This document shows, in pieces, positions 1 to 7,570 of a stretch of DNA of 14,580 bases. Positions within the stretch are counted from its first letter, which is position 1. Each line of letters begins with the position of its first letter. Source of the DNA: Burkholderiales bacterium (lineage in GTDB: Bacteria; Pseudomonadota; Gammaproteobacteria; Burkholderiales; Burkholderiaceae_C); assembly GCA_025352345.1 (NCBI GenBank), contig JANXTP010000080.1:1-14580 (forward strand). The letters run 5' to 3'. The notes under the pieces are model-generated. The model saw nothing but the letters and a program-made list of their open reading frames with translations, was not told where the DNA came from and did not search any database. A program made the position numbers and the translations under genes.

Positions 1-68
1 CGACCTGGGCTCGAACCAGGGACCTACGGATTAACAGTCCGGCGCTCTACCGACTGAGCTATCGAGGA
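1..68 (-). tRNA. tRNA-Asn (anticodon GTT), 3' end cut by window edge
   Basis: Read on the minus strand, the sequence begins TCCTCGATAGCTCAG and folds as a standard tRNA. It has a D-arm with GCTCAGTCGGTAGAGC, an anticodon loop CTGTTAA with anticodon GTT (asparagine), and a T-arm with GGTTCGAGCCC. The last bases seen (CAGGTCG) begin the 3' half of the acceptor stem. The rest of the acceptor strand and any CCA lie beyond the left edge. The gene reads in the same direction as the DAHP synthase gene, 88 bases downstream of its stop codon, and probably has its own promoter. Confidence 0.97.
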
Positions 69-78
69 ACAGCCTGTG

Positions 79-84
79 AGTATA
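79..84 (-). promoter_or_regulatory. Candidate -10 element of the tRNA-Asn promoter
   Basis: On the minus strand TATACT matches five of six bases of the sigma-70 -10 consensus. It lies 10 bases before the mature 5' end of the tRNA. Initiation about 7 bases downstream would give a very short leader for RNase P to remove. No good -35 hexamer is visible at 16-18 bases upstream (CATCCA at 17), so the call rests on the -10 and on position. Confidence 0.4.
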
Positions 85-156
85 ACGGGCTCCGGCGGGT
101 CTGGATGTGGTCTTTCCGAACTCGGTACGCAATCGTTCGCACACCCGCGCTTCGAA

Positions 157-1263
<1,107 letters not shown>

Positions 1264-1275
1264 GAAGCTCAGAGA

Positions 1276-2001
1276 TTAGCAGCCGAGCTGCATCGCCAGG
1301 TCGATCAGGCCAGTGGCGAAGAAAGTATTCGCCGGGTCGGGCCGGTCGGTATTGGCGCAGTTCGGCCCGTATTCGCGCGGGCGCTCGACATACGCCGTTT
1401 GCAACCCGCAGCCGCGCGCGGCATCCAGGTCGTTCTGGTGTGCGGCGACCATCATCACCTGCTGCGGCTGCACATCGCAGACGTGGGCCACGCCAAGGTA
1501 CAGCTTCGGGTCGGGCTTGTAGACGCCGAAGGTTTCAGCCGACAAGATGGCGTCCCACGGCAACCCGGCGCGCTGTGCCATCTTGAAAAGCAGACCGAGG
1601 TTGCCGTTCGACAGCGCGCAGATCGTGTAGGCATCCTTCAGCCGCATCAGGCCCTCGATCGCGTCTGGCCAGGGATCGAGCTGCTCCCAGGTGCTGTTCA
1701 GTTCGCGCTTCTGCTCGTCGCTCAGGTGGGTGATGCCGTGGCGGGCCAGCAGGTCCTCGAGCATCTGCAGGTGCAGGTCGTCGAAGCGGGTCCAGCCCAG
1801 CTCGCCTGCGTTGACGCGTGCCAGCGCCGGTTGGTAGCCCGCGCGCCATTCGCGCGCGAAGGCGTCGCCATCGACAGACAGGCCCAGCGCATCGACCGCG
1901 CGGGCAATGCCGCTGTGCCAATCGACCACGGTGCCGAAAACGTCGAAGGCAAGGACTTTCAGGGGGAGTTCTGAGGGTTCAGCGCGAGGGTCGGTGTTCA
2001 T
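1276..2001 (-). CDS. HAD-superfamily hydrolase, haloacid dehalogenase type II-like
   Basis: A 241-residue cytoplasmic HAD hydrolase most like the L-2-haloacid dehalogenase (type II) branch. Visible motifs are the nucleophile motif AFDVFGTVVDW (Asp20, Thr24), Arg53 in EWRAGYQ, the cap region, motif II LSNGN (Ser131, Asn132), motif III Lys162 with Tyr168 in YKPDPKLY, and the acidic Asp191 in AAHQNDLDAA. Against L-DEX YL, which uses Ser175 and Asn177, this protein has Ala186 and His188. Dehalogenase activity is therefore uncertain, and phosphatase or another hydrolase activity is possible. The ATG at 2001 is preferred because an in-frame upstream start at 2064 would overlap thiE by 46 bases and add residues unlike the family. 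The gene lies 17 bases after thiE and 12 before the DAHP synthase gene, as part of the thiamine operon. A role in thiamine metabolism is inference only. Confidence 0.87.
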   Translation of the reverse strand: MNTDPRAEPSELPLKVLAFDVFGTVVDWHSGIARAVDALGLSVDGDAFAREWRAGYQPALARVNAGELGWTRFDDLHLQMLEDLLARHGITHLSDEQKRELNSTWEQLDPWPDAIEGLMRLKDAYTICALSNGNLGLLFKMAQRAGLPWDAILSAETFGVYKPDPKLYLGVAHVCDVQPQQVMMVAAHQNDLDAARGCGLQTAYVERPREYGPNCANTDRPDPANTFFATGLIDLAMQLGC

Positions 2002-2018
2002 GCAGGTTCCAGGAAAGA

Positions 2019-2936
2019 TCAGACGGCCCTTGCGGCAGGGGCCACCTCGATGACAGCCCGCCATTTTGCCGCGACCGCTTCGGGCTGTGCCGCCGCCGCC
2101 AGTGCCCGCACCACGGCCACCGAACCCACGCCGCTAGCCAGCACCTCGGGCAGCCGGGCCTCGTCGATGCCGCCGATCGCCACCAGCGCGTGGTCGCGCA
2201 TCAGGCGTGCATAGGCGGCCAGGCGACCGGGTCCCTGCGGGACGGTGGGCATCACCTTCAGGTTGGTCGGATACACCGCGCCCATCGCGATGTAGCTCGG
2301 GTTCAGGCGATCGACGCGCAGCATCTCGGCGTAGCCATGGGTGCTGAGCCCCAGTCGCAGGCCTTCGCTGCGGATCGCCGGCAGATCCGCCGCATCGATG
2401 TCTTCCTGGCCAAGGTGGACGCCGTAGGCACCGGCGCGGATCGCGGCCTCCCAATGGTCGTTGATGAACAGCAGCGCGCCGGTGCCGCGCACCGCGTCGA
2501 CCGCGATGTCGACCTCGCGCTGCACAGCCGCCACATCGTCGGACTTGAAGCGCAGCTGCACCGTGGTCACGCCCGCTTGCGCCATGCGGCCGACCCAGGC
2601 GGCATTGGGCAGCACCGCGTACAGGCCGAGCGCCTTCGGGCAGGCGGCGAATGCGGCGCGGCGCGGATGCGGTGCGAGGCCGAAGTCGACCGGCGCATCG
2701 GGCCAGGTGCCGGCATCGAATTCACCCATGCGCTGGGTGCGGGCGCGCCACGCCAGCGCCACGCATTCGGCATCCGCCTCGATGAAACCCAGCGCGCGCG
2801 CCGCCTGCTTGGCGGCGCGGTAGGCATGTTCGGCGTGGTGGTACTGCGCGGGCGATTCGTCGGAGACCGGCAGCCCGACGGCCGCGCGGTGCGCCTCGAC
2901 GATGGCCTGTGCCATCGCATCGACGGAGGCGCTCAT
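2019..2936 (-). CDS. thiE: Thiamine-phosphate synthase with a long N-terminal extension
   Basis: ThiE joins hydroxymethylpyrimidine diphosphate to thiazole phosphate, giving thiamine phosphate. The catalytic TIM barrel occupies about residues 100-297 of 305. Its motifs match the family: QLRFK (127-131), FINDHWEAAIRAGAYGVHLG (157-176) with QED following, GLSTHGYAEM (196-205), YIAMGAVYPTNLKVMPTVPQ (215-234) and AIGGI (253-257). Typical ThiE is about 200-220 residues. Here about 100 additional residues precede the barrel and include GFIEADAECVALAWRAR and a Trp/Asp/Pro segment, FDAGTWPDAP. I do not recognise this part. The start codon overlaps the thiG stop (ATGA, 2933-2936) with no separate Shine-Dalgarno, so translation is likely coupled, which also supports the extension being genuinely translated. 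No alternative in-frame start lies at the barrel boundary with good support. Confidence 0.94.
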   Translation of the reverse strand: MSASVDAMAQAIVEAHRAAVGLPVSDESPAQYHHAEHAYRAAKQAARALGFIEADAECVALAWRARTQRMGEFDAGTWPDAPVDFGLAPHPRRAAFAACPKALGLYAVLPNAAWVGRMAQAGVTTVQLRFKSDDVAAVQREVDIAVDAVRGTGALLFINDHWEAAIRAGAYGVHLGQEDIDAADLPAIRSEGLRLGLSTHGYAEMLRVDRLNPSYIAMGAVYPTNLKVMPTVPQGPGRLAAYARLMRDHALVAIGGIDEARLPEVLASGVGSVAVVRALAAAAQPEAVAAKWRAVIEVAPAARAV

Positions 2937-3763
2937 TCGTGGTGCCAGAACGGCGTGCCCAGCACCGGCGTGCTCGGTTGTGCCGCCTGCTGCTCACCCA
3001 TCGCACCAGCGTGGTACGCGCTGCGGCCCGCCTGCACCGCATCGGCGAACGCGCCGGCCATGCCCACAGGATCCTGCGCCAGCGCCACCGCGGTGTTCAG
3101 CAGCACACCGTCGTAGCCCCACTCCATCACCTGGCAGGCATGCGAGGGCCGGCCCAGGCCGGCGTCAACGACCATCGGCACGCCGAGGCGTTCACGCAGC
3201 ACCTGCATCGCATACGGGTTGACCGGGCCGCGGCCGGTGCCGATCGGCGCTGCCCACGGCATCACCGCCTGGCAGCCGACATCGACCAACCGCTGGCACA
3301 GCACCAGGTCTTCGGTGCAGTACGGCAGCACCTGAAAGCCGTCCTTGATCAGCCACTCTGCCGCTTCGACCAGCTTCAGCGTGTCGGGCTGCAGGGTGTA
3401 GTCGTCCCCGATCAGTTCGAGCTTGAGCCACGGCGTGTCGAACACCTCGCGCGCCATCTGCGCGGTGGTGATGACCTCCTGGATGCCGTGGCAGCCGGCA
3501 GTGTTCGGCAGCACCGGCACACCCAGGGTTCGCAGCAGCCGCCAGAAGGCATTGCCGGCATCGGCGTTCGACGCGCCCTGGCGGCGCAGCGACGCGGTCA
3601 GCATCGCCGGCCGCGCGCGCCGCACCGCATCTTCCAGCACCTGCGGCGATGGGTAGCGCGAGGTGCCGAGCATCAGCCGGCTGGCGAAGGTCTGGCCGTA
3701 CAGCACCAGCGCGTCGGCCACCGCGCGGGCTGTGTTTGTCGGAATGTCAGACATCGTGTTCAT
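2933..3763 (-). CDS. thiG: Thiazole synthase
   Basis: ThiG forms the thiazole phosphate carboxylate from deoxyxylulose 5-phosphate, dehydroglycine (from ThiO) and the sulfur carried by ThiS thiocarboxylate. The 276-residue product has the family's (beta/alpha)8 motifs: SRLMLGTSRYPSP (28-40), PNTAGC (86-91), the Schiff-base lysine Lys114 in WLKLELIGDD, VLPYCTEDLVLC (145-156), the phosphate-binding PIGTGRG (173-179), DAGLGRPSHA (200-209) and DGVLLNTAVA (218-227). The ATG at 3763 is chosen because it follows the thiS stop by 16 bases. An upstream in-frame start at 3802 would overlap thiS. A second ATG at 3754 cannot be excluded. No clear Shine-Dalgarno is visible, so coupling to thiS is likely. 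The 3' end overlaps thiE by four bases. Confidence 0.97.
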   Translation of the reverse strand: MNTMSDIPTNTARAVADALVLYGQTFASRLMLGTSRYPSPQVLEDAVRRARPAMLTASLRRQGASNADAGNAFWRLLRTLGVPVLPNTAGCHGIQEVITTAQMAREVFDTPWLKLELIGDDYTLQPDTLKLVEAAEWLIKDGFQVLPYCTEDLVLCQRLVDVGCQAVMPWAAPIGTGRGPVNPYAMQVLRERLGVPMVVDAGLGRPSHACQVMEWGYDGVLLNTAVALAQDPVGMAGAFADAVQAGRSAYHAGAMGEQQAAQPSTPVLGTPFWHHE

Positions 3764-3779
3764 TGGAAAGGGCCAGGCT

Positions 3780-3977
3780 TCAGCCGCCGGTGACCGGCGC
3801 AATCACATCGATGCGGTCGCCTTCACTCAGCGGCGTGTCGCGGTAGCGGGTGTTCGGCACGAAGCTCATGTTGATGGCGGCGGCGAACGGCGGCGTGGGT
3901 TGCAGAACGGCGATCGCATCCGCAAGTGTGGCACCGGCCGGCAGCTGATGCGTCTGGTTATTGATGTGGACCTTCAT
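3780..3977 (-). CDS. thiS: Sulfur carrier protein ThiS
   Basis: A 65-residue ubiquitin-fold protein ending in the Gly-Gly that is adenylated and thiocarboxylated before donating sulfur to ThiG. Visible features are the first strand MKVHINNQTH, the helix ATLADAIAVL (16-25), the SFVPNTRYRDTPLSEGDRID segment (38-57) and the C-terminal PVTGG. The length is the family norm. An in-frame start 75 bases upstream exists but lies inside thiO and adds Arg/Cys-rich residues unlike ThiS. The ATG at 3977 overlaps the thiO stop by four bases (3974-3977), the usual coupled arrangement. The adenylyltransferase that charges ThiS (ThiF or a MoeB-like protein) is not in the window. Confidence 0.96.
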   Translation of the reverse strand: MKVHINNQTHQLPAGATLADAIAVLQPTPPFAAAINMSFVPNTRYRDTPLSEGDRIDVIAPVTGG

Positions 3978-5065
3978 AGGGCAGCACCCACCACCGATTC
4001 GACGCGCAGCGCAAACTGCGCGGCCAGCGCGCTGTGACCGCTCTCCACGCACTGCATCACCGCATCAAGCATCGCCGGCGCGATCAGGAAGCCGTGGCGG
4101 TACAGGCCGTTGATCTGCAGGCGGCGAGGGCCCAGCCAGCGCAGCGCGGGCAGGTTGTCGCGCAGCGTCGGCCGGCATTGCGCGGCCATCTCGATCACCC
4201 GCGCTTCCGCAAACCCGGGGTGCACGGTGTAGGCCGCGCTCAGCAGTTCGAGCGTCGAGCGCACGCTGGCCGGCGACAGGTCGTCGGACTCGATCTCGGT
4301 GGCACCGATGACGAACACGCCGCCTGGCTTCGGCGCGATGTACAGCGGGTAGCGTGGGTGCAGCAGCCGCGTTGGCCGCGCCAGCGTGACCTCGGGCGCA
4401 TGCACGCGGATCACCTCGCCGCGCACACCACGCAGCGCTGACCAGTCGGAGCGTGCACCGAGGCCGCGGCAGTCGAACAGCCAGCCGGCGTGGTTGACGA
4501 AGTCCGCCGGCGAGCGCGGGCTGTTCCAGTGCAGCGCCACATCAAGAGTTTGCAAGCGATGCAGCAACGCCGCGAGCAGCTCGCGGTTGTCGAGTTGGCC
4601 TTCGCCGGGCAGGTACAGGCCCTGCGCGAAGCGCTCACCAATGGCCGGCTCCAGCCGGGCCACCGCACGGGCATCGAGGGTGTCGACCGCAGGCAGCTGC
4701 GGCATCGCGCGTGCGGTGGCCGCCAGTTGCTGCTGGAACCGCATGGCCTCGGCGGCATCCTGGCGATGCCACAACACCAGCGTGCCTTGCTGCTGGAAGA
4801 ACACGGGCGCGCCCAGTGTGGCGATCAGCTCGGGCCAGCGCACCAGCGCATGGCGGCCCATGCGCACGACGCCGAGCTCGGTGACTGCCGATTCGGCCAA
4901 AGGGGCCAGCATCGCCGCGGCGACATGGGCGGCAGATGCCGGCGCATCGTGCGCACTGGCGTCATACAGATCGACGGAGTGACCTGCGCCTGCCAGTTCG
5001 CAGGCGAGCAGACGCCCCATCAGGCCGGCACCCAGCACCACCGTGCGATCGGTCCGGCGGTTCAT
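3974..5065 (-). CDS. thiO: Glycine oxidase, FAD-dependent
   Basis: ThiO oxidises glycine to iminoacetate (dehydroglycine), the C-N unit of the thiazole ring, using oxygen. Its presence points to the aerobic route rather than the radical tyrosine lyase ThiH. The 363-residue protein has an N-terminal Rossmann motif VVLGAGLMG (9-17), GEGQLDNRELLAAL (154-167), VIGATEIES (252-260), the substrate-carboxylate arginine candidates Arg298 in CRPTLRDNLPAL and Arg323 in GLYRHGFLIAP, and the DAO fold throughout. The ATG at 5065 has a good Shine-Dalgarno, GGAGG, about 7 bases upstream. It is the first gene of the minus-strand run, divergent from thiD with 29 bases between start codons. Confidence 0.95.
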   Translation of the reverse strand: MNRRTDRTVVLGAGLMGRLLACELAGAGHSVDLYDASAHDAPASAAHVAAAMLAPLAESAVTELGVVRMGRHALVRWPELIATLGAPVFFQQQGTLVLWHRQDAAEAMRFQQQLAATARAMPQLPAVDTLDARAVARLEPAIGERFAQGLYLPGEGQLDNRELLAALLHRLQTLDVALHWNSPRSPADFVNHAGWLFDCRGLGARSDWSALRGVRGEVIRVHAPEVTLARPTRLLHPRYPLYIAPKPGGVFVIGATEIESDDLSPASVRSTLELLSAAYTVHPGFAEARVIEMAAQCRPTLRDNLPALRWLGPRRLQINGLYRHGFLIAPAMLDAVMQCVESGHSALAAQFALRVESVVGAAL

Positions 5066-5079
5066 GCCCTGCCCTCCGC

Positions 5080-5108
5080 CGCATAATTTTCGACATGACG
5101 TCTGACAA
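5080..5108 (-). promoter_or_regulatory. Candidate thiO promoter
   Basis: On the minus strand TTGTCA (5108-5103; five of six to the -35 consensus) is followed after 17 bases by TATGCG (5085-5080; a weak -10). The predicted start falls very close to the thiO Shine-Dalgarno, so a longer transcript from another start inside thiD is possible. The -10 overlaps the opposing -10 of thiD. Confidence 0.3.
5082..5087 (+). promoter_or_regulatory. Candidate -10 element of thiD
   Basis: CATAAT matches five of six -10 consensus bases and ends 7 bases before the thiD ATG at 5095. Transcription from it would begin at or next to the start codon, giving a leaderless message. That agrees with the lack of any Shine-Dalgarno upstream of thiD. 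The -35 region (GGTTCA at 17 bases) is poor. Confidence 0.35.
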
Positions 5109-5994
5109 CAAAGCGGCCGACAAAGCCACCGACACCACCACCCTGCCCCACCGCTTTCGCTATGCCCGCGTGCTGTCGATCGCCGGTTCCGACAGCAGCG
5201 GTGGCGCCGGCATCCAGGCCGATCTGAAAACCTTCAGCGCGCTCGGCTGCTACGGCATGACCGCGATCACCGCCATCACCGCGCAGAACACGCTGGGCGT
5301 CAGCGCCATCCACGGCGTGCCGGCCGAGGTGCTGCGCGCGCAGATCCACGCGGTGCTCGACGACATCGGCGCCGACGCGATCAAGATCGGGATGCTGCAT
5401 TCGCCGGAGGCCGTCGGCGTGGTGGCGCAAGCCCTGGACGACTACCGCATCGCCCACGTGGTGCTCGACCCGGTGATGGTGGCCACCAGCGGCGACCGGC
5501 TGATGGCACAGGAAACGGTGCAGGCACTGGTGACGGAGCTGTTTCACCGTGTGACGCTGGTCACGCCGAATCTGGACGAAGCGTCGCTGCTGCTGGGCCG
5601 CCAGATCACCCAGGCCGGTGAGTTCGACGCCGCCACACGCGACCTGCTGGCGCTCGGCGCACCGGCGGTGCTGCTCAAGGGTGGGCATCTGGCCGCCGAC
5701 GAGGTGGTCGATGTGCTGGCAACCCGCAGTGGCATCACGCAACGCTGGGCCTCGCCACGGATTGCCAGCCGCAATATCCATGGCACGGGTTGCACGCTGT
5801 CGTCGGCGATCGCAGCCCACCTGGCGCTGGGGCTGGGCCTGCCTGAGGCGGTCGCGGAAGCGCGGCGCTATGTGCTGGCAGCGATCACCAGCGGCGCAAC
5901 AGTGCACACCGGCGCCGGGCACGGCCCGCTGAACCACGCTCACGCGCCACAGGCGATGCGTCTGTTGCCGATCGGCAAGGGCGGGCTTCGGTAA
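5095..5994 (+). CDS. thiD: Hydroxymethylpyrimidine / phosphomethylpyrimidine kinase
   Basis: ThiD phosphorylates HMP and HMP-P to HMP-PP, the pyrimidine substrate of ThiE. The 299-residue ribokinase-fold protein shows SIAGSDSSGGAGIQADLKT (28-46), CYGMTAITAITAQNT (52-66), VLDPVMVATSGDRL (123-136), LVTPNLDEASLL (155-166), VLLKGGH (192-198) and the anion-hole/catalytic HGTGCTLSSAIAAHL (229-243, Cys232 or Cys233 by count). About 20 polar residues precede the conserved core, and no better start is apparent. The bases before the ATG (CATAATTTTCGAC) contain no Shine-Dalgarno. It is divergent from thiO, and is followed after 51 bases by the first TPR-like gene, possibly on the same transcript. Confidence 0.96.
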   Translation: MTSDNKAADKATDTTTLPHRFRYARVLSIAGSDSSGGAGIQADLKTFSALGCYGMTAITAITAQNTLGVSAIHGVPAEVLRAQIHAVLDDIGADAIKIGMLHSPEAVGVVAQALDDYRIAHVVLDPVMVATSGDRLMAQETVQALVTELFHRVTLVTPNLDEASLLLGRQITQAGEFDAATRDLLALGAPAVLLKGGHLAADEVVDVLATRSGITQRWASPRIASRNIHGTGCTLSSAIAAHLALGLGLPEAVAEARRYVLAAITSGATVHTGAGHGPLNHAHAPQAMRLLPIGKGGLR

Positions 5995-6045
5995 GGACAT
6001 TGAGAAAACAGGCAGATGGCCAGCAGCCAACCCAGGACGATACCA

Positions 6046-6720
6046 ATGCCGCCTTCCCATGCAACGCAAAGGCGGCAATGGCTGGCGCTGTCGGGCTCTA
6101 CAGCGCTGTTGGCGATCGGCGGCGCCTGGCCGCGCGCCGCTCATGCAGGCGCCGAGGAAGCAGCCCTCGATCTGCAGCGTGACTGGGAGATCGTCAAATA
6201 CCAGGCCCCGGCATCAGAGCGGATCAGCCGTTTCGAAGCGTTGGCCGCCAAGGCGCACCGCAGCACCGAGCAATTCCCCAGCAGCAGCCCGGTGCTGATC
6301 TGGGAGGCTGTGATCGTCAGCTCCTGGGCCGAGGCCAAGGACGATCTGGGCTCGCTGGATCTGGCCAAGCGGGCCAAGGCCTTGTACGAAGCCGCGCTGA
6401 AGATCGATGCCAGCGCCTTGGGCGGCGGTGCCTATACGGGCCTCGCGGCGCTGCACTACAAATTGCCCGGCTGGCCGCTGAGCTTCGGCGACGAAGACAA
6501 GGCACGCGCGCTGTTGCAACAGGCACTGGCGATCAATCCGCAAGGCGTCGACCCCAACTATTACTACGGCGAGCTGCTGGTCGAAACCCGGCGTCCGCAA
6601 GAAGCGGTGGCCTACCTCGAACGCGTGCTGCAGGCCCCCGCGCGACCAGGCCGTGAGATCGGCGATGCCGGACGGCGAGACGAGGCGCGGGCGCTGCTCG
6701 ACAAGATCAGGACGCGTTGA
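6046..6720 (+). CDS. Exported TPR-like protein, copy A
   Basis: A 224-residue protein of unknown function. Residues 1-34 look like an export signal with a twin arginine, TQRRQWLALSG, then a hydrophobic stretch (about 12-28) and AHA as likely cleavage site. Tat export is possible but the motif is not textbook. The mature part is helical and TPR-like, with paired-helix segments around 103-120 (LDLAKRAKALYEAALKID) and 150-195. The conserved block PGWPLSFGDEDKARALLQQA (141-160) leads into NPQGVDPNYYYGELL, a signature I associate with uncharacterised proteobacterial TPR proteins. The ATG at 6046 is chosen over one at 6016 because AGGA lies 8 bases upstream. It lies 51 bases after thiD and is paralogous to the next gene. 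A scaffold or binding role is a guess from the fold only. Confidence 0.85.
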   Translation: MPPSHATQRRQWLALSGSTALLAIGGAWPRAAHAGAEEAALDLQRDWEIVKYQAPASERISRFEALAAKAHRSTEQFPSSSPVLIWEAVIVSSWAEAKDDLGSLDLAKRAKALYEAALKIDASALGGGAYTGLAALHYKLPGWPLSFGDEDKARALLQQALAINPQGVDPNYYYGELLVETRRPQEAVAYLERVLQAPARPGREIGDAGRRDEARALLDKIRTR

Positions 6721-6856
6721 CCCTCCCCTGGGCCTGCGGTGGGGTCCGGTGCCGGTGGCGGCGATGGTTTCAAGGCTCGTCACTTAATTTCGACTTCATC
6801 GCGGCGGCGCACGATGACCCACTGGATTGGTGTTCAGTTCTGCCTCGGGAGTCCTC

Positions 6857-7570
6857 ATGTTCACTGCCATGTGCGCGCATGTCCACGCGCCTGATGGCCA
6901 CTGCGAGTTCACCGCGCGGCAGCGGCGGCTGCTCGCACTCGGCGTGGCCGGCGTGGCGATCGCAGCAACCCTGAGCCCGTTGGCAGCCCTTGCGGGCGGT
7001 GTCGAGGATGCGGTGGTCGGGCTGCAGCGCGAATGGGAAGTGATCAAGTACCAGTCGATCAACTCAGAGCGCGAAAAGCGCTACGAAGCGCTGGCCGTCA
7101 AGGCGCACCAGGTCAGCGAAACCTATGCCGGCCGCAGCGAGGCGCTGATCTGGGAAGGCATCGTCACGGCCTCCTGGGCCGCCGAGAAAGGTAGCCTGGG
7201 TGCGCTCAGTCTGGCCAAGAAGGCCAAGGCAATGTACGAATCGGCGATACGGATCGACGGCAATGCACTGGGCGGCTCTGCGTACACCAGCCTGGCGGTG
7301 CTGTACTACAGGGTGCCCGGCTGGCCGGTGAGCTTCGGCGACACAGACAAGGCGCGGGAACTGCTTCAAAAAGGCCTGTCGCTGAACCCCAAGGGCATCG
7401 ACCCGAACTTCTTCTACGGCGAACTGCTGTCGCAGACCGAGCACCCCGATGAAGCGCTGACCTACCTGGAGCGTGCGCTGCAGGCCCCGCCCCGCCCGGG
7501 CCGACAGATTTCCGATGCAGGGCGCCGCGAGGAGGTCCGCGCGCTGATCGCCAAGATCAAGGCCCGCTGA
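6857..7570 (+). CDS. Exported TPR-like protein, copy B
   Basis: A 237-residue paralogue of the preceding gene, more than half identical to it by eye over the mature region. The signal region is longer: a polar Cys/His-containing segment (5-16), then TARQRRLLALGVAGVAIAAT (19-38) and a likely ALA cleavage site at 44-46. It shares the same TPR-like helices, with PGWPVSFGDTDKARELLQKG (154-173) and NPKGIDPNFFYGELL (177-191). The ATG at 6857 has GGGAG 5 bases upstream. A TTG at 6827 in frame is less likely. The gene is separated from copy A by 136 bases in which I see no convincing terminator or promoter. Its last 14 bases overlap the 3' end of the convergent histidine kinase gene. Function unknown; probably periplasmic. 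Confidence 0.85.
   Translation: MFTAMCAHVHAPDGHCEFTARQRRLLALGVAGVAIAATLSPLAALAGGVEDAVVGLQREWEVIKYQSINSEREKRYEALAVKAHQVSETYAGRSEALIWEGIVTASWAAEKGSLGALSLAKKAKAMYESAIRIDGNALGGSAYTSLAVLYYRVPGWPVSFGDTDKARELLQKGLSLNPKGIDPNFFYGELLSQTEHPDEALTYLERALQAPPRPGRQISDAGRREEVRALIAKIKAR

Noticed and set aside
1..68. The tRNA-Asn as an integration site for a genomic island
   Set aside because: tRNA-Asn genes are frequent targets, but the visible side carries only core metabolic genes, with no integrase or repeated tRNA end in the window.
1818..3116. A 432-codon plus-strand open frame across thiE and its neighbours
   Set aside because: It crosses three well-supported minus-strand genes and reads as an Arg/His/Gly-rich shadow.
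6046..7570. TPR-like pair as T-components of a TRAP transporter
   Set aside because: No TRAP DctP, DctQ or DctM genes are present. The nearby dctA is an unrelated single-protein symporter, and the conserved blocks do not match what I know of TatT proteins.
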